Positions 15,387 through 24,291 are shown, counted from the stretch's first letter. The stretch: DNA of 33,056 nt from CAVLCC01 sp963624975 (GCA_963624975.1 CAVFRF010000055.1:1-33056); one strand, 5' to 3'. A program made the numbers and translations. Notes: generated by a model not told the origin, from the sequence alone.

Positions 15387-16976
15387 ATGGCAGATCCCAA
15401 GGTGCAGAGGGCTCTCGTATCGGTGACCGACAAGACGGGCATCGTCGAGTTTGCAAGGGCTCTCGTGGACGAGTTTGGAGTCGAGGTGGTCTCGACCGGC
15501 GGTACGGCCAGGGTTCTGGCCGAGGCGGGCGTGCCCGTGAAGCCGATCGAGGAGCTTACCGGATTCCCCGAGATGATGGACGGACGCGTGAAGACCCTTC
15601 ACCCCGTGGTGCACGGCGGGCTTCTCGCACGTCGCGACGATCCCAACCACATGGCGGCCGCAGCCGAGCACGGCATCGGCATGATCGACATGGTGGTCGT
15701 TAACCTCTACGCGTTCGAGGCCACCGTGGCCAAGCCCGGCGTGGCGTTCGACGACTGCATCGAGAACATCGACATCGGAGGCCCCTCGATGCTGCGCTCC
15801 GCCGCCAAGAACCATGCCAGCGTGGCCGTGGTCACGGAGCCTGCGACCTACGACGCGATTCTCGACGAGATGCGCGCCAACGGCGGATGCACCACCCTCG
15901 ACACCAGGCGCAAGCTGGCGCTCAAGGTGTTCGAGACCACCAGCGCCTACGACAACGCCATCTACAACTGGCTCAACGGCCAGGTGGCGGGCGACACCAC
16001 CTTCGCCGACGACAAGAGGTTCTTCCTCGCCAAGGAGCAGGAACTTAGGTACGGCGAGAACCCGCATCAGTCGGCGGCGTTCTACAAGCTGGGCGACGAC
16101 CCCGCGATCGATGCGGGCGACAACCCCGCGTTCAGGCTCTCCAACGCCAAGCAGTACCAGGGCAAGGAACTTTCGTACAACAACTACCTCGACATCGACG
16201 CCGCCTGGATGGCCGTGCGCGAGTTCGACCAGCCCGCATGCGTGATCGTGAAGCACCAGACCCCCTGCGGTATCGCGTGCGATCCCGACGTGGCCAACGC
16301 CTACTGGCATGCGCATGCCTGCGACCCCGTGAGCGCCTTCGGCGGCGTGATGGCCTTCAACGCCGAGGTTACCAAGGCCGTGATCGAGCGCGTCTACGAG
16401 AACAAGCAGTTCATCGAGGCCATCGTGGCGCCGTCGTTCGAGGCCGGCGCGCTGGAGCTTCTGAAGGAGAAGCCCAACGCCAGGGTTCTCGAGACCGGCG
16501 GATGCAACCCCGCTGGATGCGGCGTCGAGTTCAAGACCATCGAGGGCGGCGTGCTCATCCAGGACAAGGATGCGGCTCGCGAGGATCCCGCGACGTTCAC
16601 CGTGCCCACCAAGGTCAAGCCCACCGAGGAGCAGCTGCACGATCTGGCCTTTGCATGGAAGGCATGCAAGTCGGTCAAGTCCAACGCCATTCTCATCTCC
16701 AGGGGCACCACTACCGTGGGCATCGGAGCCGGACAGCCCAACAGGGTCAACTCCGCCAAGCTCGCCGTCGAGCAGGCGGGCGACCTGGCCAAGGGCGCCG
16801 TGGCCGCAAGCGATGCGTTCATGCCCTTTGCGGACTCCTTCGAGATCCTGGCCGAGGCCGGCGTGACCGCAGTTATCCAGCCTGGCGGATCCATCCGCGA
16901 CGACGAGGTGATCGTGTCGGCCGACAAGTACGGCGTGGCGCTGGTGTTCACCGGACACAGGCACTTCAGGCACTAG
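15387..16976 (+). CDS. purH: Bifunctional AICAR formyltransferase / IMP cyclohydrolase
   Basis: PurH carries out the last two steps of IMP synthesis. From ATG 15387 the protein is 529 residues: an N-terminal MGS-like cyclohydrolase domain (LVSVTDKTGI, VSTGGTARVL, GRVKTLHPVVHGGLL) followed by the AICAR transformylase part with RYGENPHQ (~221-228), K289-H290 in KHQTPCG (usually KHxNPCG) and a C-terminal IQPGGSIRDDEVI. The start is chosen because homology begins within a few residues and AAGGAG (15371-15376) lies 10 nt upstream; a GTG at 15378 is possible, and a longer frame back to 15282 is unsupported. Between this gene and the ABC permease, 16977-17243 holds no gene. Confidence 0.94.
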   Translation: MADPKVQRALVSVTDKTGIVEFARALVDEFGVEVVSTGGTARVLAEAGVPVKPIEELTGFPEMMDGRVKTLHPVVHGGLLARRDDPNHMAAAAEHGIGMIDMVVVNLYAFEATVAKPGVAFDDCIENIDIGGPSMLRSAAKNHASVAVVTEPATYDAILDEMRANGGCTTLDTRRKLALKVFETTSAYDNAIYNWLNGQVAGDTTFADDKRFFLAKEQELRYGENPHQSAAFYKLGDDPAIDAGDNPAFRLSNAKQYQGKELSYNNYLDIDAAWMAVREFDQPACVIVKHQTPCGIACDPDVANAYWHAHACDPVSAFGGVMAFNAEVTKAVIERVYENKQFIEAIVAPSFEAGALELLKEKPNARVLETGGCNPAGCGVEFKTIEGGVLIQDKDAAREDPATFTVPTKVKPTEEQLHDLAFAWKACKSVKSNAILISRGTTTVGIGAGQPNRVNSAKLAVEQAGDLAKGAVAASDAFMPFADSFEILAEAGVTAVIQPGGSIRDDEVIVSADKYGVALVFTGHRHFRH

Positions 16977-17243
16977 GACGGGCGGAACGGGGCCGGCTCG
17001 CATCCGGGCCAGCCCTACATCCCACATATGTATGCAAGGCGAGGCGATGCGGGTCGTCGGGCGCTGCGGTCTTGGACATGCAGGCGCCCAGAACCCGCAT
17101 CGCCGCTTGCTGTGATATGCTGCTTTTCGCAATTTTTGAGCCAAGGATGGGGCATTGGCTGCAACCCACATGCTTTGCACATCAATTCGACGTGTTTTTG
17201 GGGCATAATTGTTGGGTTGTAAAACCGGACATGGAGACAATCG

Positions 17244-18017
17244 ATGAGTGTTATCGCGGGTTTGAAGGATAGCGGCTACCTGCTGGTCAACCTTGTGTCG
17301 AAGGATTTTAAGCTCAAGTACCGCAGGTCGGTCCTGGGCGTTCTGTGGAGCGTGCTCAACCCGCTGCTCACGATGATCGTGCTGTCGGCGGTGTTCTCGC
17401 AGCTGTTCAGGTTTTCCATCGAGTACTACCCGGTGTACTTCATCTTGGGCAACACGTTGTTCACCCTCATGACCGACGGTGTGGGCGATGCCATGCGCTC
17501 CGTGATCGACGCGGCGCCGCTCATCAAGAAGATACGCGTCGAAAAGATAGTGTTCCCAATCGAGAAGGTGCTGTTTGCGCTGGTAAACTACCTCTTCTCG
17601 CTCATCGCGGTGGTGTTCGTGATCCTGTTCTTCCAGGTTCCCATCACGCCGCTGATCCTGCTGGTTCCCGTGGCGGTGCTGTTCACCACCGTGTTCTCGT
17701 TGGGATTGAGCCTGCTGTTCTCGGCTCTGGCCGTGTACTTCCGCGACGTGCTGCACCTCTGGAGCGTGCTGGTAACGCTGTGGACCTACATGACCCCCAT
17801 CTTCTACCCGGCTTCGATCTTGCCGGACTGGATCCTGGGAATCGTGAAGTTCAATCCCATGTACCACTTCTTGGACTACATCCGCAACGTCGCCATCTAC
17901 GGCGTATGCCCCACGATGTGGGACAACATCATATGCGCCGCGATGGCGGTGGGTATGCTCGTGATCGGATACCTGGTGTTTAACAAGTTGCAGAAGAAGT
18001 TCATTCTGTACATCTAG
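17244..18017 (+). CDS. ABC-2 type export permease for surface polysaccharide or teichoic acid (Wzm/TagG-like)
   Basis: The 257-residue protein has the polysaccharide-exporter permease pattern: an amphipathic N-terminus with KDFKLKYRRSVLGVLWSVLNP (the signature of TagG/Wzm permeases), about six hydrophobic segments, and WTYMTPIFYPASILPDWI in the second half. It would translocate a lipid-linked glycan across the membrane together with an ATPase (Wzt/TagH). No such ATPase gene lies in this window. GGAG at 17233-17236 is 7 nt from the ATG. It begins the run of glycan genes and is separated from the aminotransferase by 96 bp, so it may have its own control. Confidence 0.9.
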   Translation: MSVIAGLKDSGYLLVNLVSKDFKLKYRRSVLGVLWSVLNPLLTMIVLSAVFSQLFRFSIEYYPVYFILGNTLFTLMTDGVGDAMRSVIDAAPLIKKIRVEKIVFPIEKVLFALVNYLFSLIAVVFVILFFQVPITPLILLVPVAVLFTTVFSLGLSLLFSALAVYFRDVLHLWSVLVTLWTYMTPIFYPASILPDWILGIVKFNPMYHFLDYIRNVAIYGVCPTMWDNIICAAMAVGMLVIGYLVFNKLQKKFILYI

Positions 18018-18113
18018 CGCTGGCGGGCATGGCGCACGGCGCGGACATGCCGCAACGCCCGTCGCGCGGGGCGCACAAGCGTTTCGCGCGAGCGGACTGA
18101 GGAGGTTTGCATT

Positions 18114-19331
18114 ATGGAAGCCAAGATGCAGGTGCCGTTTCTCAAACCTGACATCACCGAGGCCGAGGTCGAGGCCGTTTGCGATACGTTGAGGTCGGGG
18201 TGGATTACCACCGGACCCAAGACCAAGCGTTTCGAGAAGGAGCTTGCACAGTACTGCGGGGTTTCGGAGTTCTCCTGCCTCAATTCCGCCACGGCAGCGC
18301 TAGAATGCGCGCTTCGACTCTTGGATATCGGCCCGGGCGACGAGGTGATCACCTCCGCCTACACCTACACTTCGTCGTGCAGCGTGATCGTGCATGTGGG
18401 AGCCACCCCCGTGCTGGTAGACGTTGCCGAGGATTCGCTCGAGATGGACTACTCCAAGCTCGAGCAGGCCATCACCAGCCGCACCAAGGCCATCATCGCC
18501 GTGGACGTGGCCGGCATCATGTGCGACTACGACAGGATCTTTTCCATCGTGGAAGACTGCGCCGATAGGTTCGTTCCCCACAACGAGCTGCAGGAGTCCA
18601 TCGGCCGCGTGGCCGTGATCGCCGATGCGGCGCATTCGCTGGGCGCAACATACCACGGCAGGCCCTCGGGTTCGGTGGCCGACTTCACGGCGTTCTCGTT
18701 CCATGCGGTCAAGAACCTCACCACCGGAGAGGGCGGCGGGCTTACCTGGCGTGGCACCGAGGCGTTCGACGGCGCCGAGATGTACAGGCAGGTGCAGCTC
18801 ATGTCCCTGCACGGGCAGAACAAGAGCGCTCTGGCCAAGACGCAGCTCGGCTCGTGGGAATACGACATCGAGGAGCCGGCCTACAAGTGGAACATGACCG
18901 ACATCTGCGCTTCGATCGGTCTGGCCCAGCTGCAGAGGTATCCCGAGATGCTGGCTCACCGCAACGCCATGATCCGCCGCTACATTGAGGCACTTTCCGG
19001 CGACAAGGTGGATGTGATCATGCACTACACCGATATGGGGTCGTCGAGCGGGCATCTCGCCATCACGAGGATCGCGGGCTTCGACGAGCAGAAGCGCAAC
19101 GATTTCATCGTGAAAATGGCAGAGCGCGGCGTGGCGTGCAACGTTCACTACAAGCCGCTTCCAATGATGACGGCGTACCGCAAGCTGGGATTTGCGATCG
19201 AAGATTACCCGAAGGCGTTCGACTTCTACCAGAACGAGGTCACGCTTCCGCTCTACACAGTGATGACCGACGAGCAGCAGGAATACACGATCGAGTCGTT
19301 CCTGACGGCTCTGGACGAGCTGGGAGCGTAG
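18114..19331 (+). CDS. DegT/DnrJ/EryC1/StrS family sugar aminotransferase
   Basis: These PLP enzymes transaminate 4-keto or 3-keto nucleotide sugars. The 405-residue protein starts VPFLKPDITEAEVEAV, shows SGWITTGP (the family's G-W-x-TTGP), NSATAALECAL, DAAHSLGAT with the PLP-binding aspartate, and SFHAVKNLTTGEGG with the Schiff-base lysine K200. A C-terminal HYKPLPMMTAY loop is also typical. GGAGG (18101-18105) precedes the ATG by 8 nt. Placed with a 4,6-dehydratase and a PglC-like transferase it is probably the 4-aminotransferase (PglE-like step), giving UDP-4-amino-4,6-dideoxy-GlcNAc; the stereochemistry cannot be told. Confidence 0.92.
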   Translation: MEAKMQVPFLKPDITEAEVEAVCDTLRSGWITTGPKTKRFEKELAQYCGVSEFSCLNSATAALECALRLLDIGPGDEVITSAYTYTSSCSVIVHVGATPVLVDVAEDSLEMDYSKLEQAITSRTKAIIAVDVAGIMCDYDRIFSIVEDCADRFVPHNELQESIGRVAVIADAAHSLGATYHGRPSGSVADFTAFSFHAVKNLTTGEGGGLTWRGTEAFDGAEMYRQVQLMSLHGQNKSALAKTQLGSWEYDIEEPAYKWNMTDICASIGLAQLQRYPEMLAHRNAMIRRYIEALSGDKVDVIMHYTDMGSSSGHLAITRIAGFDEQKRNDFIVKMAERGVACNVHYKPLPMMTAYRKLGFAIEDYPKAFDFYQNEVTLPLYTVMTDEQQEYTIESFLTALDELGA

Positions 19332-19334
19332 GCG

Positions 19335-19958
19335 TTGTATACCCTGTTCGTCAAAAGGCTGTTCGACATCGTCATCGCGATAGTCGCTATGCCGTTCGTG
19401 CTCATCATCTGCCTGGTGCTGGTGCCCATCATCAAGCACGAGGACAAGGGCCCGGCTTTCTACAACGCGCCGCGCGTGGGCAAGGACCGGGTGGAGTTCA
19501 AGATGTACAAGTTCCGCTCGATGAAGGTGAACTCGCCCGACCTCAAGATGGCCGACGGCTCCACCTACAACGGCCCCGACGATCCCAGGATGACCCGGAT
19601 CGGCGCGTTCATGCGGCGTACCAGCCTCGACGAGGTGCCGCAGTTCTTCAACGTGCTGATCGGCAACATGAGCCTCATAGGGCCGCGCCCCGACATCTGG
19701 GACGAGGTGAACCTGTACCAGGGCGACGACGAGCGCAAGCTCGAGGTCAAGCCCGGCATCACGGGATACGCGCAGGTCTACGGCCGCAACTCCATTCCGT
19801 GGAGGCAGCGCCTCAGGCTGGACGTGCAGTATGTGGACAACGTGTCGTTCGCTCTCGACGTCAAGATCTTCTTCAAGACGATCGCGAGCATATTCAAGCA
19901 AGAGGGCATCTACAACGAACCCGGGGAAGATGCGGAGGACGCTTCGAATGTCGAATAG
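19335..19958 (+). CDS. Bacterial sugar transferase (PglC-like phosphoglycosyl transferase)
   Basis: The 207-residue protein is the minimal monotopic phosphoglycosyl transferase: one N-terminal membrane segment after KRLFDIVIAIV, then the catalytic part with APRVGKDRVEFKMYKFRSM, the Asp-Glu dyad in RRTSLDEVPQFFNVL, MSLIGPRP, and KPGITGYAQVYGRN. Such enzymes move a sugar-phosphate from a UDP-sugar to undecaprenyl phosphate, starting a lipid-linked glycan at the inner face of the membrane. It appears to use a TTG start at 19335, 3 nt after the aminotransferase stop, with GGGAG at 19322-19326. The 3' end overlaps the GT4 gene by 11 bp, so these genes are coupled. Confidence 0.93.
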   Translation: MYTLFVKRLFDIVIAIVAMPFVLIICLVLVPIIKHEDKGPAFYNAPRVGKDRVEFKMYKFRSMKVNSPDLKMADGSTYNGPDDPRMTRIGAFMRRTSLDEVPQFFNVLIGNMSLIGPRPDIWDEVNLYQGDDERKLEVKPGITGYAQVYGRNSIPWRQRLRLDVQYVDNVSFALDVKIFFKTIASIFKQEGIYNEPGEDAEDASNVE

Positions 19959-21174
19959 GATCGCAGTAATCACGATGGGCGTGAAGCTCGGGCACGAGGA
20001 GAAGGGCTACAACCGCTTTCTCACCGTGTGCCAGATGCTTTGCGAAGCCGGTTTCGAGGTCGACCTCATCACGTCGTCGTTCCAACATTGGGAGAAGGCG
20101 CAGCGCGACAAGGAGAACTTCCCCTACGACATGTACGACTTCGGCGTCGTGTTCGTGGACGAGCCGGGGTACAGGCGCAACATCGATCCCAAGCGCATCC
20201 ACAGCCATGCGGTGGCGGCGAAGAACCTCGCGGACTATCTGGAGAACGGGCCGGCCTACGACCTCGTGTATGTAGAGGTGCCGCCCAACGACGTGGCGCT
20301 GGCTGCCGCGAAGTACGCCGAGAGCCGCTCGATTCCCTTCGTAGTGGACATCAACGACCTGTGGCCCGAGGCCATGCGCATGGTGCTGGACGTGCCGATC
20401 GTGAGCGACATCGCGTTTTCGGGACTTGCCCGCGATGCGCGCGAGGTGTACCGGAGGGTGTCTGCGGTGGTGGGCACTTCGGACGAGTACGCGATGCGGC
20501 CCTACACCGACTGCAACCAGAGCGTCCCCCACATCACCGTGTACGTGGGCAACGATCTTGCCATGTTCGACGCGGGAGTGCGCGAGCATGACGACGAGGT
20601 CGCAAAGCCCGATGGCGAGATATGGGTCACCTACGCCGGCACGCTGGGCAAGAGCTACGACATCGCCACGCTCGTGGAAGCGGCCTGCAAGCTCAAGGCC
20701 GCGGGACACGACGAGATTCGCGTGAAGGTGCTGGGCGGCGGCCCCGACGAGGGCAAGCTGCAGGAGCTTGCATCGTCGCGCGACTGCAACGTGGACTTCC
20801 TGGGCTACGTGGATTATCCGACGATGGCGGCCTGGCTTGCCAAGTCGGACATCACCATCAACTCTCTGGTGAAGAAGGCTCCGCAATCGATCGTGACCAA
20901 GATCGGCGACTACCTGGCGGCGGGAATCCCCATGATCAACACGGGGGAGAGCCGCGAGTTTCGCGAGAAGGTCGAAGACGACGGCTTCGGCGTGAACGTG
21001 CGCGCCGAGGATGCGCCGGCGCTGGCGGCTTGCATCCTGGCTCTGGCGGAAGATGCCGAGGGACGCGCCCGCATGGGCGCCATTGCACGGCGTATCGCCG
21101 AAGAGCAGTTCGACCGCAAACACTCCTACAAGCAGATAGTCGAGCTGGCGGAGAGCCTCACGGGCCGTTTGTAG
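19948..21174 (+). CDS. Glycosyltransferase family 4 (GT-B fold)
   Basis: The 408-residue protein (ATG at 19948, GGAGG at 19934-19938) has a two-domain GT-B architecture. The N-terminal half has VDINDLWPEAMRM, close to the DLWPE motif seen in amino-sugar GT4 enzymes; the C-terminal donor domain has YAGTLGKSYDIATLVEA, KVLGGGPDEGKLQ, VDFLGYVDYPTMAAWL and KIGDYLAAGIPMINTGE. It probably adds the second sugar to the lipid-linked acceptor made by the sugar transferase it overlaps. Donor and acceptor are unknown. Confidence 0.9.
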   Translation: MSNRIAVITMGVKLGHEEKGYNRFLTVCQMLCEAGFEVDLITSSFQHWEKAQRDKENFPYDMYDFGVVFVDEPGYRRNIDPKRIHSHAVAAKNLADYLENGPAYDLVYVEVPPNDVALAAAKYAESRSIPFVVDINDLWPEAMRMVLDVPIVSDIAFSGLARDAREVYRRVSAVVGTSDEYAMRPYTDCNQSVPHITVYVGNDLAMFDAGVREHDDEVAKPDGEIWVTYAGTLGKSYDIATLVEAACKLKAAGHDEIRVKVLGGGPDEGKLQELASSRDCNVDFLGYVDYPTMAAWLAKSDITINSLVKKAPQSIVTKIGDYLAAGIPMINTGESREFREKVEDDGFGVNVRAEDAPALAACILALAEDAEGRARMGAIARRIAEEQFDRKHSYKQIVELAESLTGRL

Positions 21175-21190
21175 ACGGAGGGGGATCGTC

Positions 21191-22300
21191 GTGCATGCAT
21201 CGCACTCGTCTGCTGACTTGATTTCGATAATCGCCGTGCTCGACCCGCGATATGGCAACGGCGGCAAGCTCATGAAATCGATTGCCGCGCAGACGTGCAC
21301 GGGCTTCGAGCTGGTGTGCGTGAGCCCGGGCGAGCTTCCCCGGAGCATCACGAAGTACGACCTGCCCATGGCGGAGGTGCGCTGCGACGGCGATGCCGCC
21401 GCGATGAGGCGTGCGGGTCTGGAGGCTTCGTCGGGGCGATACGTGCTGTTCTTGAACGGATGCTCGCGACTTGCCCCCGGTGCTGCAGCGAGGCTTGCGG
21501 ACTCTGCGTCGCGCTTCAAACGCGACCATGTGGAGGTCTTCTCGTTTCACATGCAGGTTGCCGACTCTAAAAGCGGGCGATATCTCTCGACCCGATATGA
21601 AGCCGACTATCTGCCGCTCTCGCCGTTCGGGCCGAAAGCCTGCGCTGGCAGCATCTTGCAGATATGCGGTGCCAACCTTGGCGGGATGCTCATCGAGCGC
21701 GAGCACCTCGATGTTGTGCTGCGCGGGGGCGACTTCGCTTGCGACAACCCAATCGACGACGAGCTGGTCGCTATTCGCGCCCTGTGCGGGGCAGAAACGG
21801 TGCATCGCACAGCATCGCCGCTGTCGGGCATCGTGTACGACCGCGAGGAGTTCGCGCAGTCGCTCACCTTGGGACAGATCGAGCGCAGGTTGGAGCTGGC
21901 TGTGGGAGCGGCCCCGTTCTTCGAGCGCCACGACAGGCGAGTGTTTGCCGGAAGCTACGCGCAGTGGCTCGCCGACTTCGCGCTCGGATGCTTGGACGGG
22001 CAGACCGACGGCATGTCGGAGCGGGTGCGCGAGGCGATAGGCGCGACGGTGTCGCCGGTGGTTCGAGACCTGCGGGATTGCGGTGCCGGGGCTGGCAACT
22101 GGGAGAACAGGCGCAAGGTGGAGCTGCTGGGACTCGACAAGATGGCCCTCATCGAGGAGCGCATCGACTGCGAGCGAAGGCTCGTGGGACAGATGTGCGA
22201 CATGCAGCTCGAGTCGATCGGCTGCCTGCGAGACGGCGGTTCGGATCGTGCCGACGTGCCGAAGCCGGGGCGCCGCAAGCGTCGGCTGTTCGGAAGGTAG
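21191..22300 (+). CDS. Divergent GT2-like (GT-A fold) protein, possibly degenerate glycosyltransferase
   Basis: A 369-residue protein with a GTG start at 21191 preceded by GGAGGGGG. The first ~120 residues follow the GT2 plan: ISIIAVLDPRYGNGGKLMKSI, then QTCTGFELVCVSPG, and later ASSGRYVLFLNGCSRLAPGAA. At the place where active GT2 enzymes have D-x-D after VLFLD it has FLNGCSRL, so the metal-binding motif is missing. The rest has no recognised motifs and ends in a basic tail GRRKRRLFGR. It lies 16 bp after the GT4 gene and belongs to the same operon. It could be an inactive or accessory member, or an enzyme working without the DxD. Confidence 0.6.
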   Translation: MHASHSSADLISIIAVLDPRYGNGGKLMKSIAAQTCTGFELVCVSPGELPRSITKYDLPMAEVRCDGDAAAMRRAGLEASSGRYVLFLNGCSRLAPGAAARLADSASRFKRDHVEVFSFHMQVADSKSGRYLSTRYEADYLPLSPFGPKACAGSILQICGANLGGMLIEREHLDVVLRGGDFACDNPIDDELVAIRALCGAETVHRTASPLSGIVYDREEFAQSLTLGQIERRLELAVGAAPFFERHDRRVFAGSYAQWLADFALGCLDGQTDGMSERVREAIGATVSPVVRDLRDCGAGAGNWENRRKVELLGLDKMALIEERIDCERRLVGQMCDMQLESIGCLRDGGSDRADVPKPGRRKRRLFGR

Positions 22301-22371
22301 CCGTAGAAGGGCATCGCTTCCGCTTGGGAAGCCCTGCGGGGTGCGAACCTTCGATTCCATGCATCAAGTGG

Positions 22372-22377
22372 TAGACT
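22372..22377 (+). promoter_or_regulatory. Candidate -10 element for the PglF-like gene
   Basis: TAGACT at 22372-22377 fits the actinobacterial TANNNT pattern; a start ~7 nt later would coincide with the ATG at 22385. The gene has no Shine-Dalgarno sequence, so a leaderless transcript is possible. The -35 region is poor. Confidence 0.35.
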
Positions 22378-22384
22378 ACCGCCT

Positions 22385-24256
22385 ATGGGTACAAAGCTTA
22401 CAACCCGCGCGATATGCCTTCTCATATGGGACATATGCGCGACCTACATCGCATATCTGCTCGCAACCGTGGGAACAGGACAGGCCGAGGACATCCTCGT
22501 CTCGACCGACGTCCTGTTTCACATAGGCATCTTGGCGGTAATCAACTGCATCGTCGCCGAGGCATTCAGGCTCTACACCGACCTCTGGGAATATGCTTCG
22601 GCTCCCGAACTTCTCAAGATCGTAGCTTCCGTGTCGCTCTCCACGTTCATCGGCGCGATAGTGCTGTTTCTGGTGGACGTGCGTCTTCCGATTCGCGTGT
22701 TCTTCGTGGCGATGCTGCTGCTGTGGGTGTTCGTGGGCGGGGCCCGCTACGTTTTCAAGATCATCCACTACAGCAAGGGCGCGATCGTCAAGCGCCCCGC
22801 CAAGAGCGACCGCAAGCGTACCCTCATCGTGGGCGCGGGTGAGACCGGCTCGCTCACCATCAACCGCATGTCCACCGGCGACTACAACATGCAGGGACTT
22901 CCGGTGGTGGCCGTCGACGACGACCCCGCCAAACGGGGCATGCGCATCCACGGAGTGCCGGTGGCAGGAGACAGGAACGACATCCAGTCGCTGGTGAAGC
23001 GCTACCGCATCGAGCAGATCGTGCTCGCGCTGCCCTCGGCATCGAAGGTCGATGTCCACGACATCTACACCATCTGCATGTCTACCGGATGTCACCTGCT
23101 CACCCTTCCCAACGTGCGCGACATTCCCACCGAACAGCTCGGCGACGTGAAGCTGCGCGATGTGGACGTGACCGACCTTCTGGCACGCGAAGAGGTGGTG
23201 CTCAACACGCGCCAGGTGATCGGGTACATTTCGGGACAGACCGTGCTGGTTACCGGCGGTGGAGGCTCGATCGGCTCCGAGCTGGTGAGGCAGCTGTGCG
23301 TGGCGGCACCGGCTCGCATCGTGGTGTTCGACATCTATGAGAACACGGCCTACGAGCTGCAGAAGGAAATTCAGCAGAAGTACGACGACGTAGAGATCGT
23401 GGTCGAGATAGGCTCGGTGCGCGACTACGAGCGACTGGCCTCGGTGTTTCTGAAGTACGAGCCCAGCGTGGTGTTTCACGCGGCGGCGCACAAACACGTT
23501 CCGCTCATGGAGTCGTGCCCGCAGGAGGCGGTGCGCAACAACGTGTTCGGCACTATGAACGTCGCGAGGGCAGCCAGCATCCACGGCGTGAAGAAGTTCA
23601 TTTTCATCTCCACCGACAAGGCGGTGAATCCGTCGAGCGTGATGGGCGCCACCAAGAAGCTGGGCGAGATGATCGTGCAATCGTTCTCGCAGGATTCCGA
23701 CACCGTGTTCGCCGCCGTGAGGTTCGGCAACGTGCTGGGATCGCACGGTAGCGTGATCCCGCTGTTCAAGAGGCAGATCGCCGAGGGCGGCCCGGTTACC
23801 GTCACGCATCCCGACATGACACGCTACTTCATGACCATCCCCGAGGCATCGCGCCTCGTGATCCAAGCTGGCGGCCTCGCCAAGGGCGGCGAGATCTTCA
23901 TCCTCGACATGGGCAAGCCAGTCAAGATCGTTGACCTGGCCACTAATCTCATCAAGCTTTCGGGGCTGCGTCCCGGCGTGGACATCAAGATCGAGTTCAC
24001 CGGCCTTCGCCCGGGCGAGAAGCTCGCGGAGGAGCTGTGGACCCTGAGCGAGGAGACGCAGGCCACCTCTATCAAAGACATCATGATCTCGAACGACGAG
24101 CCGGTAAGCCCGCGCGAGGTCGAGCTGAAGCTGCGCGCGCTGGCCTCGTCGCTTTCGGGCACCGGCCGCGACATCAAGGAATGCCTGGCGGCTCAGATTC
24201 CGGGCTACAAGCCCCGCTTCATAGACTCCGACGACGAAGTGGTGGAGTTCGAGTAG
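22385..24256 (+). CDS. Membrane UDP-HexNAc 4,6-dehydratase (PglF/WbpM/CapD family)
   Basis: The 623-residue protein has four N-terminal hydrophobic segments (to ~residue 120), a first Rossmann module with LIVGAGETGSL (~145-155), and a second SDR module starting VTGGGGSIGSELV (~290). The SDR part continues with FHAAAHKHVPLME, the active-site stretch STDKAVNPSSVMGATKK and RFGNVLGSHGSVIPLF, all hallmarks of the large membrane-bound 4,6-dehydratases. It converts UDP-GlcNAc to the 4-keto-6-deoxy sugar that the DegT aminotransferase would use. It is 84 bp after the GT2-like gene. Glycan synthesis therefore joins to GlmU, which supplies UDP-GlcNAc. Confidence 0.93.
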   Translation: MGTKLTTRAICLLIWDICATYIAYLLATVGTGQAEDILVSTDVLFHIGILAVINCIVAEAFRLYTDLWEYASAPELLKIVASVSLSTFIGAIVLFLVDVRLPIRVFFVAMLLLWVFVGGARYVFKIIHYSKGAIVKRPAKSDRKRTLIVGAGETGSLTINRMSTGDYNMQGLPVVAVDDDPAKRGMRIHGVPVAGDRNDIQSLVKRYRIEQIVLALPSASKVDVHDIYTICMSTGCHLLTLPNVRDIPTEQLGDVKLRDVDVTDLLAREEVVLNTRQVIGYISGQTVLVTGGGGSIGSELVRQLCVAAPARIVVFDIYENTAYELQKEIQQKYDDVEIVVEIGSVRDYERLASVFLKYEPSVVFHAAAHKHVPLMESCPQEAVRNNVFGTMNVARAASIHGVKKFIFISTDKAVNPSSVMGATKKLGEMIVQSFSQDSDTVFAAVRFGNVLGSHGSVIPLFKRQIAEGGPVTVTHPDMTRYFMTIPEASRLVIQAGGLAKGGEIFILDMGKPVKIVDLATNLIKLSGLRPGVDIKIEFTGLRPGEKLAEELWTLSEETQATSIKDIMISNDEPVSPREVELKLRALASSLSGTGRDIKECLAAQIPGYKPRFIDSDDEVVEFE

Positions 24257-24291
24257 ATTATGAACGGGATTATTATGATTTCGTTCATAAT
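24257..24291. promoter_or_regulatory. AT-rich inverted repeat between the glycan and arginine clusters
   Basis: ATTATGAACG (24257-24266) and CGTTCATAAT (24282-24291) form a perfect 10-bp inverted repeat starting right after the dehydratase stop; a further TTATGA lies in the loop. There is no T-tract, so it could be a terminator of the weaker kind or an operator. Base composition is strikingly AT-rich for this window. Confidence 0.5.

Noticed and set aside
16981..17015. Terminator after purH
   Set aside because: GGCCGG and CCGGGCC can form only an imperfect stem and no T-tract follows, so no terminator is called.
17204..17209. CATAAT as promoter of the ABC permease
   Set aside because: No -35 is found at an acceptable distance; a promoter is expected in this gap but I cannot place it.
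14520..17867. Minus-strand open frame of 1115 codons opposite sirtuin, purH and the ABC permease
   Set aside because: Same GC-driven shadow composition, no motif, no ribosome-binding site, and fully covered by convincing plus-strand genes.
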